Source: Arenibacter aquaticus (GTDB lineage: Bacteria > Bacteroidota > Bacteroidia > Flavobacteriales > Flavobacteriaceae). Taken from it: a stretch of DNA of 64,000 bases. Where the stretch lies: NCBI RefSeq assembly GCF_003957295.1, contig NZ_RQPJ01000024.1:1730-65729 (forward strand). Direction: 5' to 3'. Shown piece by piece: positions 1 through 10,032 of the stretch. The notes beneath the pieces were generated by a model, which saw nothing but the letters and a program-made list of their open reading frames with translations, made no database searches and was not told the DNA's origin. A program made the position numbers and the translations under genes. The first letter of the stretch is position 1. Every line of letters starts with the position of its first letter.

Positions 1-1
1 A

Positions 2-1200
2 GCGGACCAAGTAACGATTACAGGTATAGGTACTGCTGCGGATCCTTTCAAGGTAGAGGATCTTTCCATAGTAACGGCCAAACTAGGTGCGGATGCGGTT
101 ACCAACTCCAAAATTGCGGATGATGCAGTGCAATTGGAAAATATTGCTGATGGTACGGCTTCAGGCCAGGTAATGCAATGGGACGGAACTGAATGGACCC
201 TTGTGGATTTGGGTTCTGTAACCGTTACTGAAAATGATGGGGTCATAGGAAATGAGGTTACAAACGCAACTGATGGCACCTTGGTGCGCTCTGGAGCAGG
301 AACAACGGGTAGTCCTTATACTTTGGGTGTTGCTACAGCTGGGATTACAGCAAATGAATTGGCCGATGATGCGGTAACTGCCGCTAAGATCAATTCGGAT
401 GTGGCTGGTAGTGGATTGGTACAGAACGTTACCACTGGAGCTTTGGAAGTTGATGGAACGGCGATTTCCGGTGATGGGGATATTACGTCTTCAGATCTAA
501 CTGTAGGGGGCGATTCCAATGCCCTATTGGGGGACGTTACTCTCGAAATATCGGCAGGAGCCGTGGGAACAACCGAATTAGGTGCCGATGCGGTTACCAA
601 TGCAAAATTGGCGGACGACGCGGTACAGACAGAAAATATACTAAGTGGAGGAAACGATAAGGTATTGGTTACCGATGCAGTGGGAACAGTGGAGTGGATC
701 GACAAGTCGAGCTTCGCCGCCATAGCGGACCAAGTAACGATTACAGGTGTAGGTACTGCTGCGGATCCCTTTAAGGTAGAGGACCTTTCCATCGTGACAG
801 CCAAACTAGGTGCCGATGCGGTTACCAATTCAAAATTGGCCGACGACGCGGTACAGACAGAAAATATACTAAGTGGAGGTAACGACAAGGTGTTGGTTAC
901 CGATGCAGTAGGTGCAGTGGAGTGGATCGACAAGTCGAGCTTCGCCGCCATTGCGGACCAGATAACGATTACCGGTGTAGGTACTGCTGCGGATCCTTTC
1001 AAGGTAGAGGATCTTTCCATAGTAACGGCCAAACTGGCTGATGGTGCGGTTACCACCGTGAAATTGGGTGCCGATGCGGTTACCAATGCAAAATTGGCGG
1101 ACGACGCGGTACAGACAGAAAATATACTAAGTGGAGGAAACGATAAGGTATTGGTTACTGATGCAGTAGGTACGGTAGAATGGATAGATAAGTCCATGTT
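2..1200 (+). repeat. 228-bp direct repeats inside the fibre gene
   Basis: A block beginning gcggacca(a/g)(g/a)taacgatta recurs at 2, 725 and 953; the last two are exactly 228 bases (76 codons) apart and nearly identical. A related segment coding for [19 protein letters not shown] recurs at about 595, 830 and 1078. Units start in the same frame, so gain or loss of a unit keeps the protein open. Confidence 0.85.
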
Positions 1201-4200
1201 GGATACGGACAATCAAGGAATTAGTAGTTCCGTTGTTAGTGCAAACGAATCGGTAAATATTGCCTTGGAACGAGGAGGTAGCACTACTATCGATATTCGC
1301 GATGCAGATGATGATCCTAATAATGAAATAGAATTACCAGTGGGGGGAACAGGCGGTCAAGTTCTTTCTACTGATGGGTCAGGAACATATTCTTGGGTTG
1401 ACCCTGATACAGGTCCACAAGGTCCGGCAGGTCCCCAAGGTCCTCCTGGAAGTGATGGAGCCCAAGGTCCAGCAGGTCCCCAAGGTCCAGCTGGAGCGGA
1501 TGGTGCTGACGGGGCAACCGGAGCAACGGGAGCCAAAGGAGATAAAGGTGATACAGGAGCCCAGGGTCCAGCAGGTTCGGATGGTGCCGATGGAGCGGAT
1601 GGTGCTGACGGAGCAACAGGAGCAACAGGAGCAACGGGAGCTACAGGGGCAACGGGAGCCAAAGGAGATACAGGAGCCCAAGGTCCAACAGGAGCCCAAG
1701 GTCCAGCAGGTTCGGATGGTGCCGATGGTGCTGACGGAGCAACAGGAGCAACGGGAGCTACAGGAGCAACGGGAGCTACAGGAGCAACGGGAGCCCAGGG
1801 TCCAACAGGAGCCCAAGGTCCAGCAGGTTCAGATGGTGCCGATGGTGCTGACGGGGCAACGGGAGCCACAGGAGCCACAGGGGCAACAGGAGCCAAAGGA
1901 GATAAAGGTGATACAGGAGCCCAAGGTCCAGCAGGTGCCGATGGTGCCGATGGTGCCGATGGTGCTGACGGGGCAACAGGAGCAACCGGGGCAACGGGAG
2001 CCAAAGGAGATAAAGGTGATACGGGAGCCCAGGGTCCAACAGGAGCCCAAGGTCCAACAGGAGCGGATGGTGCCGATGGAGCGGATGGTGCTGACGGAGC
2101 AACAGGAGCAACGGGAGCCACAGGAGCAACGGGAGCCACAGGAGCAACGGGAGCTACAGGGGCAACGGGAGCCAAAGGAGATAAAGGTGATACAGGAGCC
2201 CAAGGTCCAACAGGAGCCCAAGGTCCAACAGGAGCGGATGGTGCCGATGGAGCGGATGGTGCTGACGGGGCAACAGGAGCAACCGGAGCAACGGGAGCCA
2301 AAGGAGATAAAGGTGATACGGGAGCCCAAGGTCCAACAGGAGCCCAAGGTCCAGCAGGTTCGGATGGTGCCGATGGTGCCGATGGTGCTGACGGAGCCAC
2401 AGGGGCAACGGGAGCCAAAGGAGATAAAGGAGATAAAGGTGATACAGGAGCCCAGGGTCCAACAGGAGCCCAAGGTCCAGTAGGTTCGGATGGTGCCGAT
2501 GGTGCCGATGGTGCTGACGGAGCCACAGGGGCAACGGGAGCCAAAGGAGATAAAGGAGATAAGGGTGATACAGGAGCCCAGGGTCCAACAGGAGCCCAAG
2601 GTCCAGCAGGTTCGGATGGAGCGGATGGTGCTGACGGAGCAACAGGAGCAACCGGAGCTACAGGGGCAACGGGAGCCAAAGGAGATAAAGGTGATACGGG
2701 AGCCCAGGGTCCAACAGGAGTCCAAGGTCCAGCAGGTTCGGATGGAGCCGATGGAGCCGATGGTGCTGACGGAGCAACAGGAGCAACAGGAGCAACGGGA
2801 GCCACAGGGGCAACGGGAGCCAAAGGAGATAAAGGTGATACAGGAGCCCAGGGTCCAGCAGGTTCGGATGGTGCCGATGGTGCTGACGGGGCAACAGGAG
2901 CTACAGGAGCAACGGGAGCCACAGGGGCAACGGGAGCCAAAGGAGATAAGGGTGATACGGGAGCCCAGGGTCCAGCAGGTCCCCAAGGTCCAGCAGGAGC
3001 TGATGGTGCCGATGGTGCCGATGGAGCGGATGGTGCTGACGGAGCAACAGGAGCAACGGGAGCAACCGGGGCAACGGGAGCCAAAGGAGACAAAGGTGAT
3101 ACGGGAGCCCAGGGTCCAACAGGAGCCCAAGGTCCAGCAGGTTCGGATGGTGCCGATGGAGCGGATGGTGCTGACGGGGCAACAGGAGCAACGGGAGCAA
3201 CAGGAGCAACGGGAGCCACAGGGGCAACCGGAGCCACGGGAGCCAAAGGAGATAAAGGTGATACAGGAGCCCAAGGTCCAGCAGGTTCGGATGGCGCCGA
3301 TGGTGCTGACGGAGCAACAGGAGCAACGGGAGCTACAGGGGCAACGGGAGCCAAAGGAGATAAAGGTGATACAGGAGCCCAGGGTCCAACAGGAGCCCAA
3401 GGTCCAGCAGGTTCAGATGGCGCCGATGGTGCTGACGGAGCAACAGGAGCAACGGGAGCTACAGGGGCAACGGGAGCCAAAGGAGATAAAGGTGATACAG
3501 GAGCCCAGGGTCCAACAGGAGCCCAAGGTCCAGCAGGTTCGGATGGTGCCGATGGAGCGGATGGTGCTGACGGAGCAACAGGAGCCACAGGGGCAACGGG
3601 AGCAACGGGAGCCAAAGGAGATAAAGGAGATAAAGGTGATACAGGAGCCCAAGGTCCTGCAGGAGCTGATGGTGCCGATGGAGCGGATGGTGCTGACGGG
3701 GCAACAGGAGCAACGGGAGCTACAGGTCCAACAGGAGCCAAAGGAGATAAAGGTGATACAGGAGCCCAAGGTCCACAGGGTCCAGCAGGTCCAGCAGGTT
3801 CGGATGGTATAGATGGAGCTGTAGGTCCGCAAGGACCAGCCGGTCCAACGGGGGCACAAGGTCCAACCGGAGCTACAGGGGCACAGGGTCCAGCAGGAGA
3901 TCCTGCTAGTGATGACCAAACCTTGAGTATTAGCGGGGATGAATTGACCATCTCTGGTGGAAATATGGTAACACTACCAACAGCAGACGGAACAGAAACG
4001 ATAGTAAATGCGGGTAACGATATTAGTGTAACTGGTAATGGTAGTAGTGCTACTCCTTATGTAATTGCAAATACCCGACCAAATATATTTTATCCTCCTT
4101 CCATTGCTGTGGATGCCTCAACAACGGGTACAGGAAGAACTATTGACCTGCATGCACAATATACGGCTCAATTTGGATCGCCAATGGTGGCCAGTAATTT

Positions 4201-4378
4201 AGCACCTGGGGCTATACCAACCTATGCTAATACAGATCTATACTATTATGTCACCTATTATGACAATACTGTATTCAGCAATGTAAGTGTAGATGAATTT
4301 GGGGTCATGACTTATGATGTTATAGCAACACCAACAGATTACAATTCATTGATTAACGTGGTATTTGTAGTAAAATAA
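2..4378 (+). CDS. Giant collagen-like / tail-fibre-like surface protein (5' end outside window)
   Basis: The reading frame is open from base 2, so the true start lies upstream; 1458 codons are visible. Residues 1-400 carry repeats of the [12 protein letters not shown] type, common in phage tail fibres and flavobacterial surface proteins, including a 76-residue unit seen at bases 2, 725 and 953. Bases 1412-3898 encode about 276 Gly-X-Y triplets ([17 protein letters not shown]), a collagen-like stalk. After it come a [17 protein letters not shown] motif and a beta-rich C-terminal part of about 100 residues ending at VVFVVK. I see neither the gliding-motility type B domain nor a clear type A sorting domain at the C terminus. 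Only 31 bases separate it from a T9SS type B protein, followed by PorP/SprF, so an exported surface fibre is the likely role; this is inference. Bacterial collagen-like proteins form trimeric stalks in adhesins. Confidence 0.85.
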   Translation, partial: ADQVTITGIGTAADPFKVEDLSIVTAKLGADAVTNSKIADDAVQLENIADGTASGQVMQWDGTEWTLVDLGSVTVTENDGVIGNEVTNATDGTLVRSGAGTTGSPYTLGVATAGITANELADDAVTAAKINSDVAGSGLVQNVTTGALEVDGTAISGDGDITSSDLTVGGDSNALLGDVTLEISAGAVGTTELGADAVTNAKLADDAVQTENILSGGNDKVLVTDAVGTVEWIDKSSFAAIADQVTITGVGTAADPFKVEDLSIVTAKLGADAVTNSKLADDAVQTENILSGGNDKVLVTDAVGAVEWIDKSSFAAIADQITITGVGTAADPFKVEDLSIVTAKLADGAVTTVKLGADAVTNAKLADDAVQTENILSGGNDKVLVTDAVGTVEWIDKSMLDTDNQGISSSVVSANESVNIALERGGSTTIDIRDADDDPNNEIELPVGGTGGQVLSTDGSGTYSWVDPDTGPQGPAGPQGPPGSDGAQGPAGPQGPAGADGADGATGATGAKGDKGDTGAQGPAGSDGADGADGADGATGATGATGATGATGAKGDTGAQGPTGAQGPAGSDGADGADGATGATGATGATGATGATGAQGPTGAQGPAGSDGADGADGATGATGATGATGAKGDKGDTGAQGPAGADGADGADGADGATGATGATGAKGDKGDTGAQGPTGAQGPTGADGADGADGADGATGATGATGATGATGATGATGATGAKGDKGDTGAQGPTGAQGPTGADGADGADGADGATGATGATGAKGDKGDTGAQGPTGAQGPAGSDGADGADGADGATGATGAKGDKGDKGDTGAQGPTGAQGPVGSDGADGADGADGATGATGAKGDKGDKGDTGAQGPTGAQGPAGSDGADGADGATGATGATGATGAKGDKGDTGAQGPTGVQGPAGSDGADGADGADGATGATGATGATGATGAKGDKGDTGAQGPAGSDGADGADGATGATGATGATGATGAKGDKGDTGAQGPAGPQGPAGADGADGADGADGADGATGATGATGATGAKGDKGDTGAQGPTGAQGPAGSDGADGADGADGATGATGATGATGATGATGATGAKGDKGDTGAQGPAGSDGADGADGATGATGATGATGAKGDKGDTGAQGPTGAQGPAGSDGADGADGATGATGATGATGAKGDKGDTGAQGPTGAQGPAGSDGADGADGADGATGATGATGATGAKGDKGDKGDTGAQGPAGADGADGADGADGATGATGATGPTGAKGDKGDTGAQGPQGPAGPAGSDGIDGAVGPQGPAGPTGAQGPTGATGAQGPAGDPASDDQTLSISGDELTISGGNMVTLPTADGTETIVNAGNDISVTGNGSSATPYVIANTRPNIFYPPSIAVDASTTGTGRTIDLHAQYTAQFGSPMVASNLAPGAIPTYANTDLYYYVTYYDNTVFSNVSVDEFGVMTYDVIATPTDYNSLINVVFVVK
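1412..3898 (+). repeat. Collagen-like Gly-X-Y repeat array
   Basis: Nearly 2.5 kb of 9-base-periodic DNA encodes uninterrupted Gly-X-Y triplets. About 18-20 modules have the order (GAT)n, [14 protein letters not shown], then [10 protein letters not shown]. The number of GAT triplets differs between modules (2 to 8), as expected of slippage or unequal recombination. The same periodicity opens long spurious frames on both strands. Confidence 0.9.
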
Positions 4379-4409
4379 TTATATATAACCAATAAGGTAT
4401 ATCAGGAGT

Positions 4410-6434
4410 TTGAAGCCAATACATATATATAGATTTCTTTTTGTTACCCTTGTAACCATATTTTTTGGTGTAGAAAGGGCCAGTGCACAGTTTTTGCTAC
4501 AGGCGCCCAATAGCACCGATGAACATAATTACAAATGGTACGAGGCTTCTGATACCACTACGGTATTGGGGACAGATTTCTTTTATGAAGCGACCGCTTC
4601 AGGTATCTATTTCGCAACCTATGACGGAACCCTTTGCGGGTCAAATGCAACTGGTTATTTTATTGTTACAGACTGCAAAAGTCCCGACAACGAAGTAACA
4701 CTGGACATATCCAACAATGTAAGTCCCAGTACCGCTATAAGTTGGTCGCCAGCTGTTGGCGGAGATCAATTAAGACCCACGGTTATTGCTACAGAGAGTG
4801 TAGTGCGTTATACTGCTACGGTCACTAAGGCCGGAAATTCTTTCGACCTTCCCAACTTTACGGTGGTTTGTTTGCAACAATCCAGTGTATTGGTCGATGA
4901 TTTTATTACTGTAAATGAAGATTCATCCGTGGTAGTGCCCATTTTTGATAATGACAGCGGTTTGCCCACAGATGGTATTTTAACAACCTCCAATCCCTTC
5001 AATGGCAATGTTCTAGTGGATGATAATGGTACGCCAAATAATCCGTCGGATGATGTGGTTACATATGTGCCCAATCCAAACTTTAATGGATCAAGTACCT
5101 TTACCTATACCATTTGTAATGCATTGGGTGATTGTAGTACGGCTACAGTTAATGTTGAAGTGATTCCAATTGTGGATGCCTTTGATGATTCTGTGGCTAC
5201 TTTAGAGAATACGCCCGTAGATATAGATTTCTTAATGAACGACAATGATGTCCCTATTCAAGGAACCATTACTACTACAAGTCCCTCCAATGGCAATGTT
5301 GTAGTTGACAATAATGGAACTGTAAACGACTTAAGGGATGATATACTAACCTATACCCCAAATAATGGTTATGTAGGAAGTGATATGTTTACGTATACTA
5401 TATGTGATAACCAATCCAATTGCAGTACGGCCAATATCAATATTTTGGTAAACCCAATGGGAATTGTGGATATAGATAGTGATGATGACGGCATATTGGA
5501 TAGTTTTGAAGATCTTAATTTGGACAATGATAACGATCCGGTAACTGATGCGACAGATTCAGATGGGGATGGTATTCCTGATTATTTGGATATAGACAGT
5601 GATAACGATGGTATTCCTGATAATGTGGAAGCTCAAACAACTTTAGGTTATATCGCCCCATCAGCTGTGGATGCCAACAATAACGGTCTGGATGATGCCT
5701 ATGAGAGCAATGGGAATATAGGACTATTTCCAATAGATACAGATGGAGACAGTCTTCCCGATTATTTGGATGATGATAGTGATAATGATAATGTTCCGGA
5801 TAATATTGAAGGGCATGACCATGATCACGACGGTATTCCCGATGTGCTGCTCATTGGTTCGGATAAGGATAATGATGGCTTGGATGATGGCTATGAGGGC
5901 AATACGGCAATTGATGTAGATGTTAATGATGAGATTAATGATCCGTACAATGATCTTCCCAATACGGATATTGATGACGAGGTGGACTATAGGGATGCGG
6001 ATGACGATGATGATGGGATACTTACAGTGGACGAGGACAGCAATACCGATGGTAACTACGCTAATGATGACTTTGATGCGGACGGAACACCGGACTATTT
6101 AGATTCCGATTTGATTGTGCTAGACGAGGAATTGGAGGTGTTTAATGTTATAACCCCTAATAATGATGGTATTCACGATGTATTAACCATTAAGGGTATA
6201 GAAAACTATCCTAATAACACTATAAAGATATATAATCGTTGGGGAGTATTGGTATATGCAACCAAAGCCTATAACAATGACTCCAATTACTTTGACGGAA
6301 CTTCTGAGGGTAGGGTAACCGTTGAAAAGGACAATCAATTACCGGTAGGGACTTATTTCTATATATTGGAATATACGCCCTCATCAGTCGGAAAGATGAC
6401 TACCCTTACAGGTTATATTTATATAAACAGATAA
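4410..6434 (+). CDS. T9SS type B sorting-domain protein with cadherin-like and thrombospondin type 3-like repeats
   Basis: A 674-residue exported protein. Residues 1-26 form a signal peptide ending ASA-Q. Residues about 158-250 and 251-345 are two related cadherin/Ig-like domains ([21 protein letters not shown] and its copy), each ending in FTYTICN..DCSTA. Residues about 350-565 are Asp-rich calcium-binding repeats ([12 protein letters not shown]). The last 100 residues, from [15 protein letters not shown] through [12 protein letters not shown] to GYIYINR, match the gliding-motility-associated C-terminal domain (type B T9SS signal), which directs export across the outer membrane. The start is TTG, preceded by AGGAG one base away; an in-frame stop at 4386 leaves no upstream ATG. 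PorP/SprF begins 3 bases downstream, the usual partner of type B substrates. Probably an adhesin or a partner of the upstream fibre; its ligand is unknown. Confidence 0.9.
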   Translation: MKPIHIYRFLFVTLVTIFFGVERASAQFLLQAPNSTDEHNYKWYEASDTTTVLGTDFFYEATASGIYFATYDGTLCGSNATGYFIVTDCKSPDNEVTLDISNNVSPSTAISWSPAVGGDQLRPTVIATESVVRYTATVTKAGNSFDLPNFTVVCLQQSSVLVDDFITVNEDSSVVVPIFDNDSGLPTDGILTTSNPFNGNVLVDDNGTPNNPSDDVVTYVPNPNFNGSSTFTYTICNALGDCSTATVNVEVIPIVDAFDDSVATLENTPVDIDFLMNDNDVPIQGTITTTSPSNGNVVVDNNGTVNDLRDDILTYTPNNGYVGSDMFTYTICDNQSNCSTANINILVNPMGIVDIDSDDDGILDSFEDLNLDNDNDPVTDATDSDGDGIPDYLDIDSDNDGIPDNVEAQTTLGYIAPSAVDANNNGLDDAYESNGNIGLFPIDTDGDSLPDYLDDDSDNDNVPDNIEGHDHDHDGIPDVLLIGSDKDNDGLDDGYEGNTAIDVDVNDEINDPYNDLPNTDIDDEVDYRDADDDDDGILTVDEDSNTDGNYANDDFDADGTPDYLDSDLIVLDEELEVFNVITPNNDGIHDVLTIKGIENYPNNTIKIYNRWGVLVYATKAYNNDSNYFDGTSEGRVTVEKDNQLPVGTYFYILEYTPSSVGKMTTLTGYIYINR

Positions 6435-6437
6435 CGG

Positions 6438-7406
6438 ATGCCAAAATTTAAAAAAAATATATCAGGATCCCACTTATTGTCAATATGGTTGTTTATTGTA
6501 TTCGTCTTGTCCGGTCTTTCTTTAAGATCACAACAAGATGCACAATATACTCAGTATATGTATAATACCATGAGTGTAAACCCTGCATATGCTGGCTCTC
6601 GTGGACATATTAGTATAGCTGCCCTGCATAGATCGCAATGGGTTGGTTTGGACGGGGCACCTACAACTCAAACCTTAAATTTGCACTCACCCATTAGTTA
6701 TAAGGGGGTAGGACTTGGGATTTCTATTGTAAACGACAAAATTGGTCCCACTTCGGAAACCTATTTTGATGGTGATTTCTCATATACTATCTACACCTCC
6801 CAAGAAGGTAGATTGAGCTTTGGGCTTAAGGCAAGTGCACATTTGTTGGATATACGGTTTTCCGAGTTAAATCAGGATTATTCAAGTCCGGGAGGACCAG
6901 ACCCAACACTTCAGCAGGACGTGGACAATAAATTTTCACCTAATATTGGTGCAGGTATTTATTACCATACACAGAAGTTCTATGCTGGATTATCTGTACC
7001 CCGTTTTCTGCAGACCACGCATTTTGATGGAGAGTCCTTATCAACTGCTAGGGAGCAGATGAATTTGTATTTAATTACTGGGTATGTTTTTGATTTGAAT
7101 ACAAATTTAAAGTTCAAACCTGCTATATTGACCAAAATGGTGCAAGGGGCGCCTCTTCAGGTAGACGCATCAGCCAATTTTATGCTCAATGACAAGTTTA
7201 TTGTTGGAGCGGCCTATCGCTGGGATGCAGCTTTAAGTGCCATGGTAGGCTTTCACATCTCCAATTCATTTCTTATAGGCATGGCTTATGATAAGGAGAC
7301 CACAGAATTGGGCCAGGCTACATTTAATGACGGTTCCTTTGAAATTATTTTGAGGTACGACTTCATAAAAGAGCTTGGAAACCTAAAATCGCCACGATTT
7401 TTTTAG
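6438..7406 (+). CDS. PorP/SprF family type IX secretion system outer-membrane protein
   Basis: A 322-residue protein with an N-terminal hydrophobic signal (residues 12-30), then the family opening QQDAQYTQYMYNTMSVNPAYAGSRG and alternating beta strands typical of a 14-strand outer-membrane barrel. PorP/SprF proteins are accessory T9SS components; in Flavobacterium johnsoniae SprF is needed for secretion of the type B substrate SprB. Its start lies 3 bases after the stop of the type B protein, so the two are translated from one message and probably act together. The genome will have other PorP/SprF paralogues, so I give no symbol. Confidence 0.92.
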   Translation: MPKFKKNISGSHLLSIWLFIVFVLSGLSLRSQQDAQYTQYMYNTMSVNPAYAGSRGHISIAALHRSQWVGLDGAPTTQTLNLHSPISYKGVGLGISIVNDKIGPTSETYFDGDFSYTIYTSQEGRLSFGLKASAHLLDIRFSELNQDYSSPGGPDPTLQQDVDNKFSPNIGAGIYYHTQKFYAGLSVPRFLQTTHFDGESLSTAREQMNLYLITGYVFDLNTNLKFKPAILTKMVQGAPLQVDASANFMLNDKFIVGAAYRWDAALSAMVGFHISNSFLIGMAYDKETTELGQATFNDGSFEIILRYDFIKELGNLKSPRFF

Positions 7407-7776
7407 TCCACCTTATTACTTTAAATTTTCTTTTTTAAGGTACTTGTTGGGAGAATTACGGTTTCTGGGTAATATTTATTCCTATCAAGTCACTGAAAAA
7501 TGTAGTGTACACTCCCGCGGCAGTACCTGGCAGTTTCAAGTTTTGGGTGTGGCGGTGTAGGGGAGTACTTTCCAAGACCTGAGCATTTATGAAAAAAGAC
7601 ACCTTCGTATCAGTATTAAGAGTATGCTGCAATTTATTTTTCCAAAATTTATAACTAGCTTGTTTAAATTGGCGTAGAATTACGGGTATAGCAGTAATTA
7701 TAAATCTGTTCGCATAGTATATAATATTTTAAGCTCCTTAGTCCGTAATATTGTTGAAAGGTTTTATTTTTACAAC
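7407..7776. other. Intergenic region with no gene recognised
   Basis: 370 bases between the PorP/SprF gene and idi. I find no tRNA, no strong terminator hairpin and no good TAnnTTTG promoter. The only in-frame ATG run is about 21 codons at 7589 with nothing to support it. A promoter for idi probably lies near the 3' end, but I cannot place it. Confidence 0.4.
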
Positions 7777-8310
7777 ATGGAAGAGGAAAAGGTAATATTA
7801 GTAAATCAGAATGATGAACAGATAGGGACAATGCCCAAAATGGAAGCTCATGAAAAGGCGCTTTTACATAGGGCGTTTTCGGTATTTGTAATGAACGATA
7901 AAGGAGAAACTATGGTTCAACAAAGAGCGGGACACAAATATCATTCCCCTCTATTGTGGACAAATACATGCTGTAGCCATCAACGGGAAGGGGAGAGTAA
8001 TATTCAGGCTGGAAAAAGAAGATTGCAGGAAGAGATGGGCTTTGTAACCGAATTAAAGGAATTGTTTTCCTTTGTCTATAAAGCCCCATTTGACAATGGT
8101 CTTACAGAACATGAATACGACCATGTTATGATGGGGCATTATAACGGGGAACCTAAAATTAATCCGGAGGAAGTTGCATCATGGAAATGGATGAAGCCAT
8201 TGGATATTAAGGATGACATGCTTAAGTCCCCAGAAAAATACACAGCCTGGTTTAAAATTATATTTAACAAATTTTACAATCATATTTCCCAATACGATTC
8301 AGCCCTGTAG
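7777..8310 (+). CDS. idi: Isopentenyl-diphosphate delta-isomerase, type 1
   Basis: 177 residues, the usual length for bacterial type 1 IDI, a Nudix-fold cytoplasmic enzyme that interconverts isopentenyl and dimethylallyl diphosphate. The catalytic cysteine motif TNTCCSH is at residues 62-68 (the family usually continues with Pro; here it is Gln). The Nudix-like helix AGKRRLQEEMGF follows at 78-89, and the EHEYDHV segment (111-117) supplies the catalytic glutamate and metal ligand. It stands alone, with gaps on both sides. It supplies isoprenoid precursors and so can support the carotenoid operon at 48-51 kb. Function is confident from motifs. Confidence 0.95.
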   Translation: MEEEKVILVNQNDEQIGTMPKMEAHEKALLHRAFSVFVMNDKGETMVQQRAGHKYHSPLLWTNTCCSHQREGESNIQAGKRRLQEEMGFVTELKELFSFVYKAPFDNGLTEHEYDHVMMGHYNGEPKINPEEVASWKWMKPLDIKDDMLKSPEKYTAWFKIIFNKFYNHISQYDSAL

Positions 8311-8516
8311 ATGGACTTATTGATAATAGTTATTTTTATTCTTTAGTTAAGCGACTCACAGTAAAATGAAATTTTAAAACATGGGGTTTTAAATCAATAC
8401 TAGGTTGTTACATAAATAAAGACGAACTGATTAAGAAATATTTTAAGGCTAATGATTATTGACTGTTAAAATAATTACGGATTAAATGTAACCTCAAAAT
8501 CAATAAAATAACAGGA

Positions 8517-8924
8517 ATGAAAGTAAAGGTTAGTAGAAAGGCACACTTTAACGCAGCGCACAGGTTGTATAAGCCCGAATGGAGTTTTGAAAAAAATGAC
8601 TCGGTTTTTGGTTTGTGCAATAACCCCAATTTTCACGGTCATAATTATGAATTAGTGGTAAGTGTTAGTGGTGAAATAGATGAGGAGACAGGTTTTGTTA
8701 TAGATATGAAAGAGCTTAAAGATCTGATAAAGGAAAAAGTGGAAACCGAATTGGATCACAAAAATTTAAACGTTGAGATAGAATGGTTTAAATCGGTAAA
8801 TCCTACAGCAGAAAATATTGCTGTATATATATGGAATAGATTAAGGCCTTATATTGCGCCAACAAAGGAATTGGAAGTGGTACTTTACGAAACCCCAAGA
8901 AACTTTGTAACTTATTCCGGATAA
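8517..8924 (+). CDS. 6-pyruvoyl-tetrahydropterin synthase / 6-carboxytetrahydropterin synthase family protein
   Basis: 135 residues, full length for this T-fold enzyme family, which acts on 7,8-dihydroneopterin triphosphate. Zinc ligands His15, His40 and His42 and catalytic Cys34 are visible (FNAAH, then CNNPNFHGHNY). A His at LDHKNLN and a Glu in LYETPRN complete the site. The spacing C-x5-HGH and the exact CNNPN-HGHNY wording resemble animal pyruvoyl-tetrahydropterin synthase more than E. coli QueD (C-x3-HGH). So it may make tetrahydrobiopterin-type pterins, or serve queuosine synthesis; the sequence does not decide. It stands alone and starts at ATG 8517. Confidence 0.88.
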   Translation: MKVKVSRKAHFNAAHRLYKPEWSFEKNDSVFGLCNNPNFHGHNYELVVSVSGEIDEETGFVIDMKELKDLIKEKVETELDHKNLNVEIEWFKSVNPTAENIAVYIWNRLRPYIAPTKELEVVLYETPRNFVTYSG

Positions 8925-9032
8925 ATAATGTAATTAAGGTAATTGTTTAATGCATGATCTAGTTAACATATCTAGAATCCTTGCATTATTACAATTTAAA
9001 ATTAGAATACAAACCAACAATACATAGAAAAC

Positions 9033-10001
9033 ATGAACTTATACCCTTTAAAGTTTAATCCCATTTTAAAAGAGCGCCTGTGGGGCGGAACAAAATTAAA
9101 AGATGTTTTGGGCAAGCCAATTGAAAGTGATATTACTGGCGAAAGTTGGGAGTTGTCCGCTGTGGAAGGTGATGTTTCCACAGTGGCCAATGGAGAACTT
9201 GCGGGTACTTCCCTGCAACAATTGATCAATGATTATCCAGAGGAATTATTGGGAAAAAGTGTTTTTGAGCGATTTGGGAAGGATTTCCCTATACTTATAA
9301 AGTTTATAGATGCCAAGCAAGATTTGTCCATACAGCTTCATCCGAACGATGAATTGGCCAAAAAGCGCCATAATTCTTTCGGAAAAACAGAGATGTGGTA
9401 TATAATGGACGCCGATCCAGGAGCGGAGTTGATTGTAGGTTTTAATAAAGATGTAACCAAGGAGGAATATGCCAAAAGCATTGAAGAGGATACTCTTTTG
9501 GACTTGCTGAACTATGAAGAGGTAAAGGAAGGGGATACCTTCTTTATTAATACCGGTAAGATGCATGCCATTGGTGCAGGTGTTCTTTTGGCAGAAATCC
9601 AACAGACATCTGATATAACCTATAGGGTTTTTGACTTTAATAGAAGGGATAAGAACGGAAATATGAGAGAGTTACATACCGACCTTGCTTTGGATGCTTT
9701 GGATTATACCAAAAAGGATGATTTTAAGGTAAAATATGCCAACCAGAAAAATGGTATCAATAATATGGTGTCCTGTCCTTATTTCAATACTAATTTTATG
9801 GAACTGACCAAGGATTTAAACTTGGAACTGGATTTAAGGGATTCCTTTACAATCTATATGTGTGTTGGAGGATCGGCTACTATCAGCAATGAATTTGGTG
9901 CTACTTCTATTAAAAATGGAGAGACCGTATTGGTGCCTGCCAAATCTAAAAGTGTTAATATTAGTACAACGAGTGCCAAACTTTTAGAGGTTACAATCTG
10001 A
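9033..10001 (+). CDS. manA: Mannose-6-phosphate isomerase, class I
   Basis: 322 residues, matching the short (Bacillus-type) class I phosphomannose isomerases, cytoplasmic zinc enzymes that interconvert fructose 6-phosphate and mannose 6-phosphate for cell-surface sugar synthesis. The opening FNPILKERLWGGTKL is diagnostic. Zinc ligands appear in SIQLHPND, GKTEMWYIMD and KMHAIGAG; the active-site segment TYRVFDFNRRD follows. The C-terminal third is a cupin-like beta domain. A small conserved gene with its own promoter starts 31 bases downstream. Confidence 0.95.
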   Translation: MNLYPLKFNPILKERLWGGTKLKDVLGKPIESDITGESWELSAVEGDVSTVANGELAGTSLQQLINDYPEELLGKSVFERFGKDFPILIKFIDAKQDLSIQLHPNDELAKKRHNSFGKTEMWYIMDADPGAELIVGFNKDVTKEEYAKSIEEDTLLDLLNYEEVKEGDTFFINTGKMHAIGAGVLLAEIQQTSDITYRVFDFNRRDKNGNMRELHTDLALDALDYTKKDDFKVKYANQKNGINNMVSCPYFNTNFMELTKDLNLELDLRDSFTIYMCVGGSATISNEFGATSIKNGETVLVPAKSKSVNISTTSAKLLEVTI

Positions 10002-10008
10002 AATTGAT

Positions 10009-10016
10009 TACTTTTG
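10009..10016 (+). promoter_or_regulatory. Bacteroidota -7 promoter element (TACTTTTG)
   Basis: TACTTTTGC fits the TAnnTTTG consensus of Bacteroidota promoters and sits 17 bases before the ATG of the 89-residue gene. I see no clean TTTG at -33. Confidence 0.5.
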
Positions 10017-10032
10017 CAAAAAAATAATAGTA

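Noticed and set aside
2..1200. Prophage tail-fibre gene as sign of a prophage
   Set aside because: No integrase, capsid, terminase or other phage gene is nearby, and the downstream genes are T9SS components. A bacterial surface protein explains it better.
1412..3898. CRISPR-like repeat array
   Set aside because: There are no regular unique spacers. The repeats are in-frame coding triplets within one long protein.
1357..3951. An 864-codon open frame (Pro-Ala-Val/Pro-Ser-Ala rich) and several others on both strands across the collagen array
   Set aside because: They follow from the 9-base periodicity of the Gly-X-Y DNA. Their predicted proteins are low-complexity mirror images, and they lack starts with promoters.
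7589..7654. A 21-codon open frame (MKKDTF...) in the intergenic region
   Set aside because: Too short, no promoter or conservation evidence, and chance frames of that length are common.
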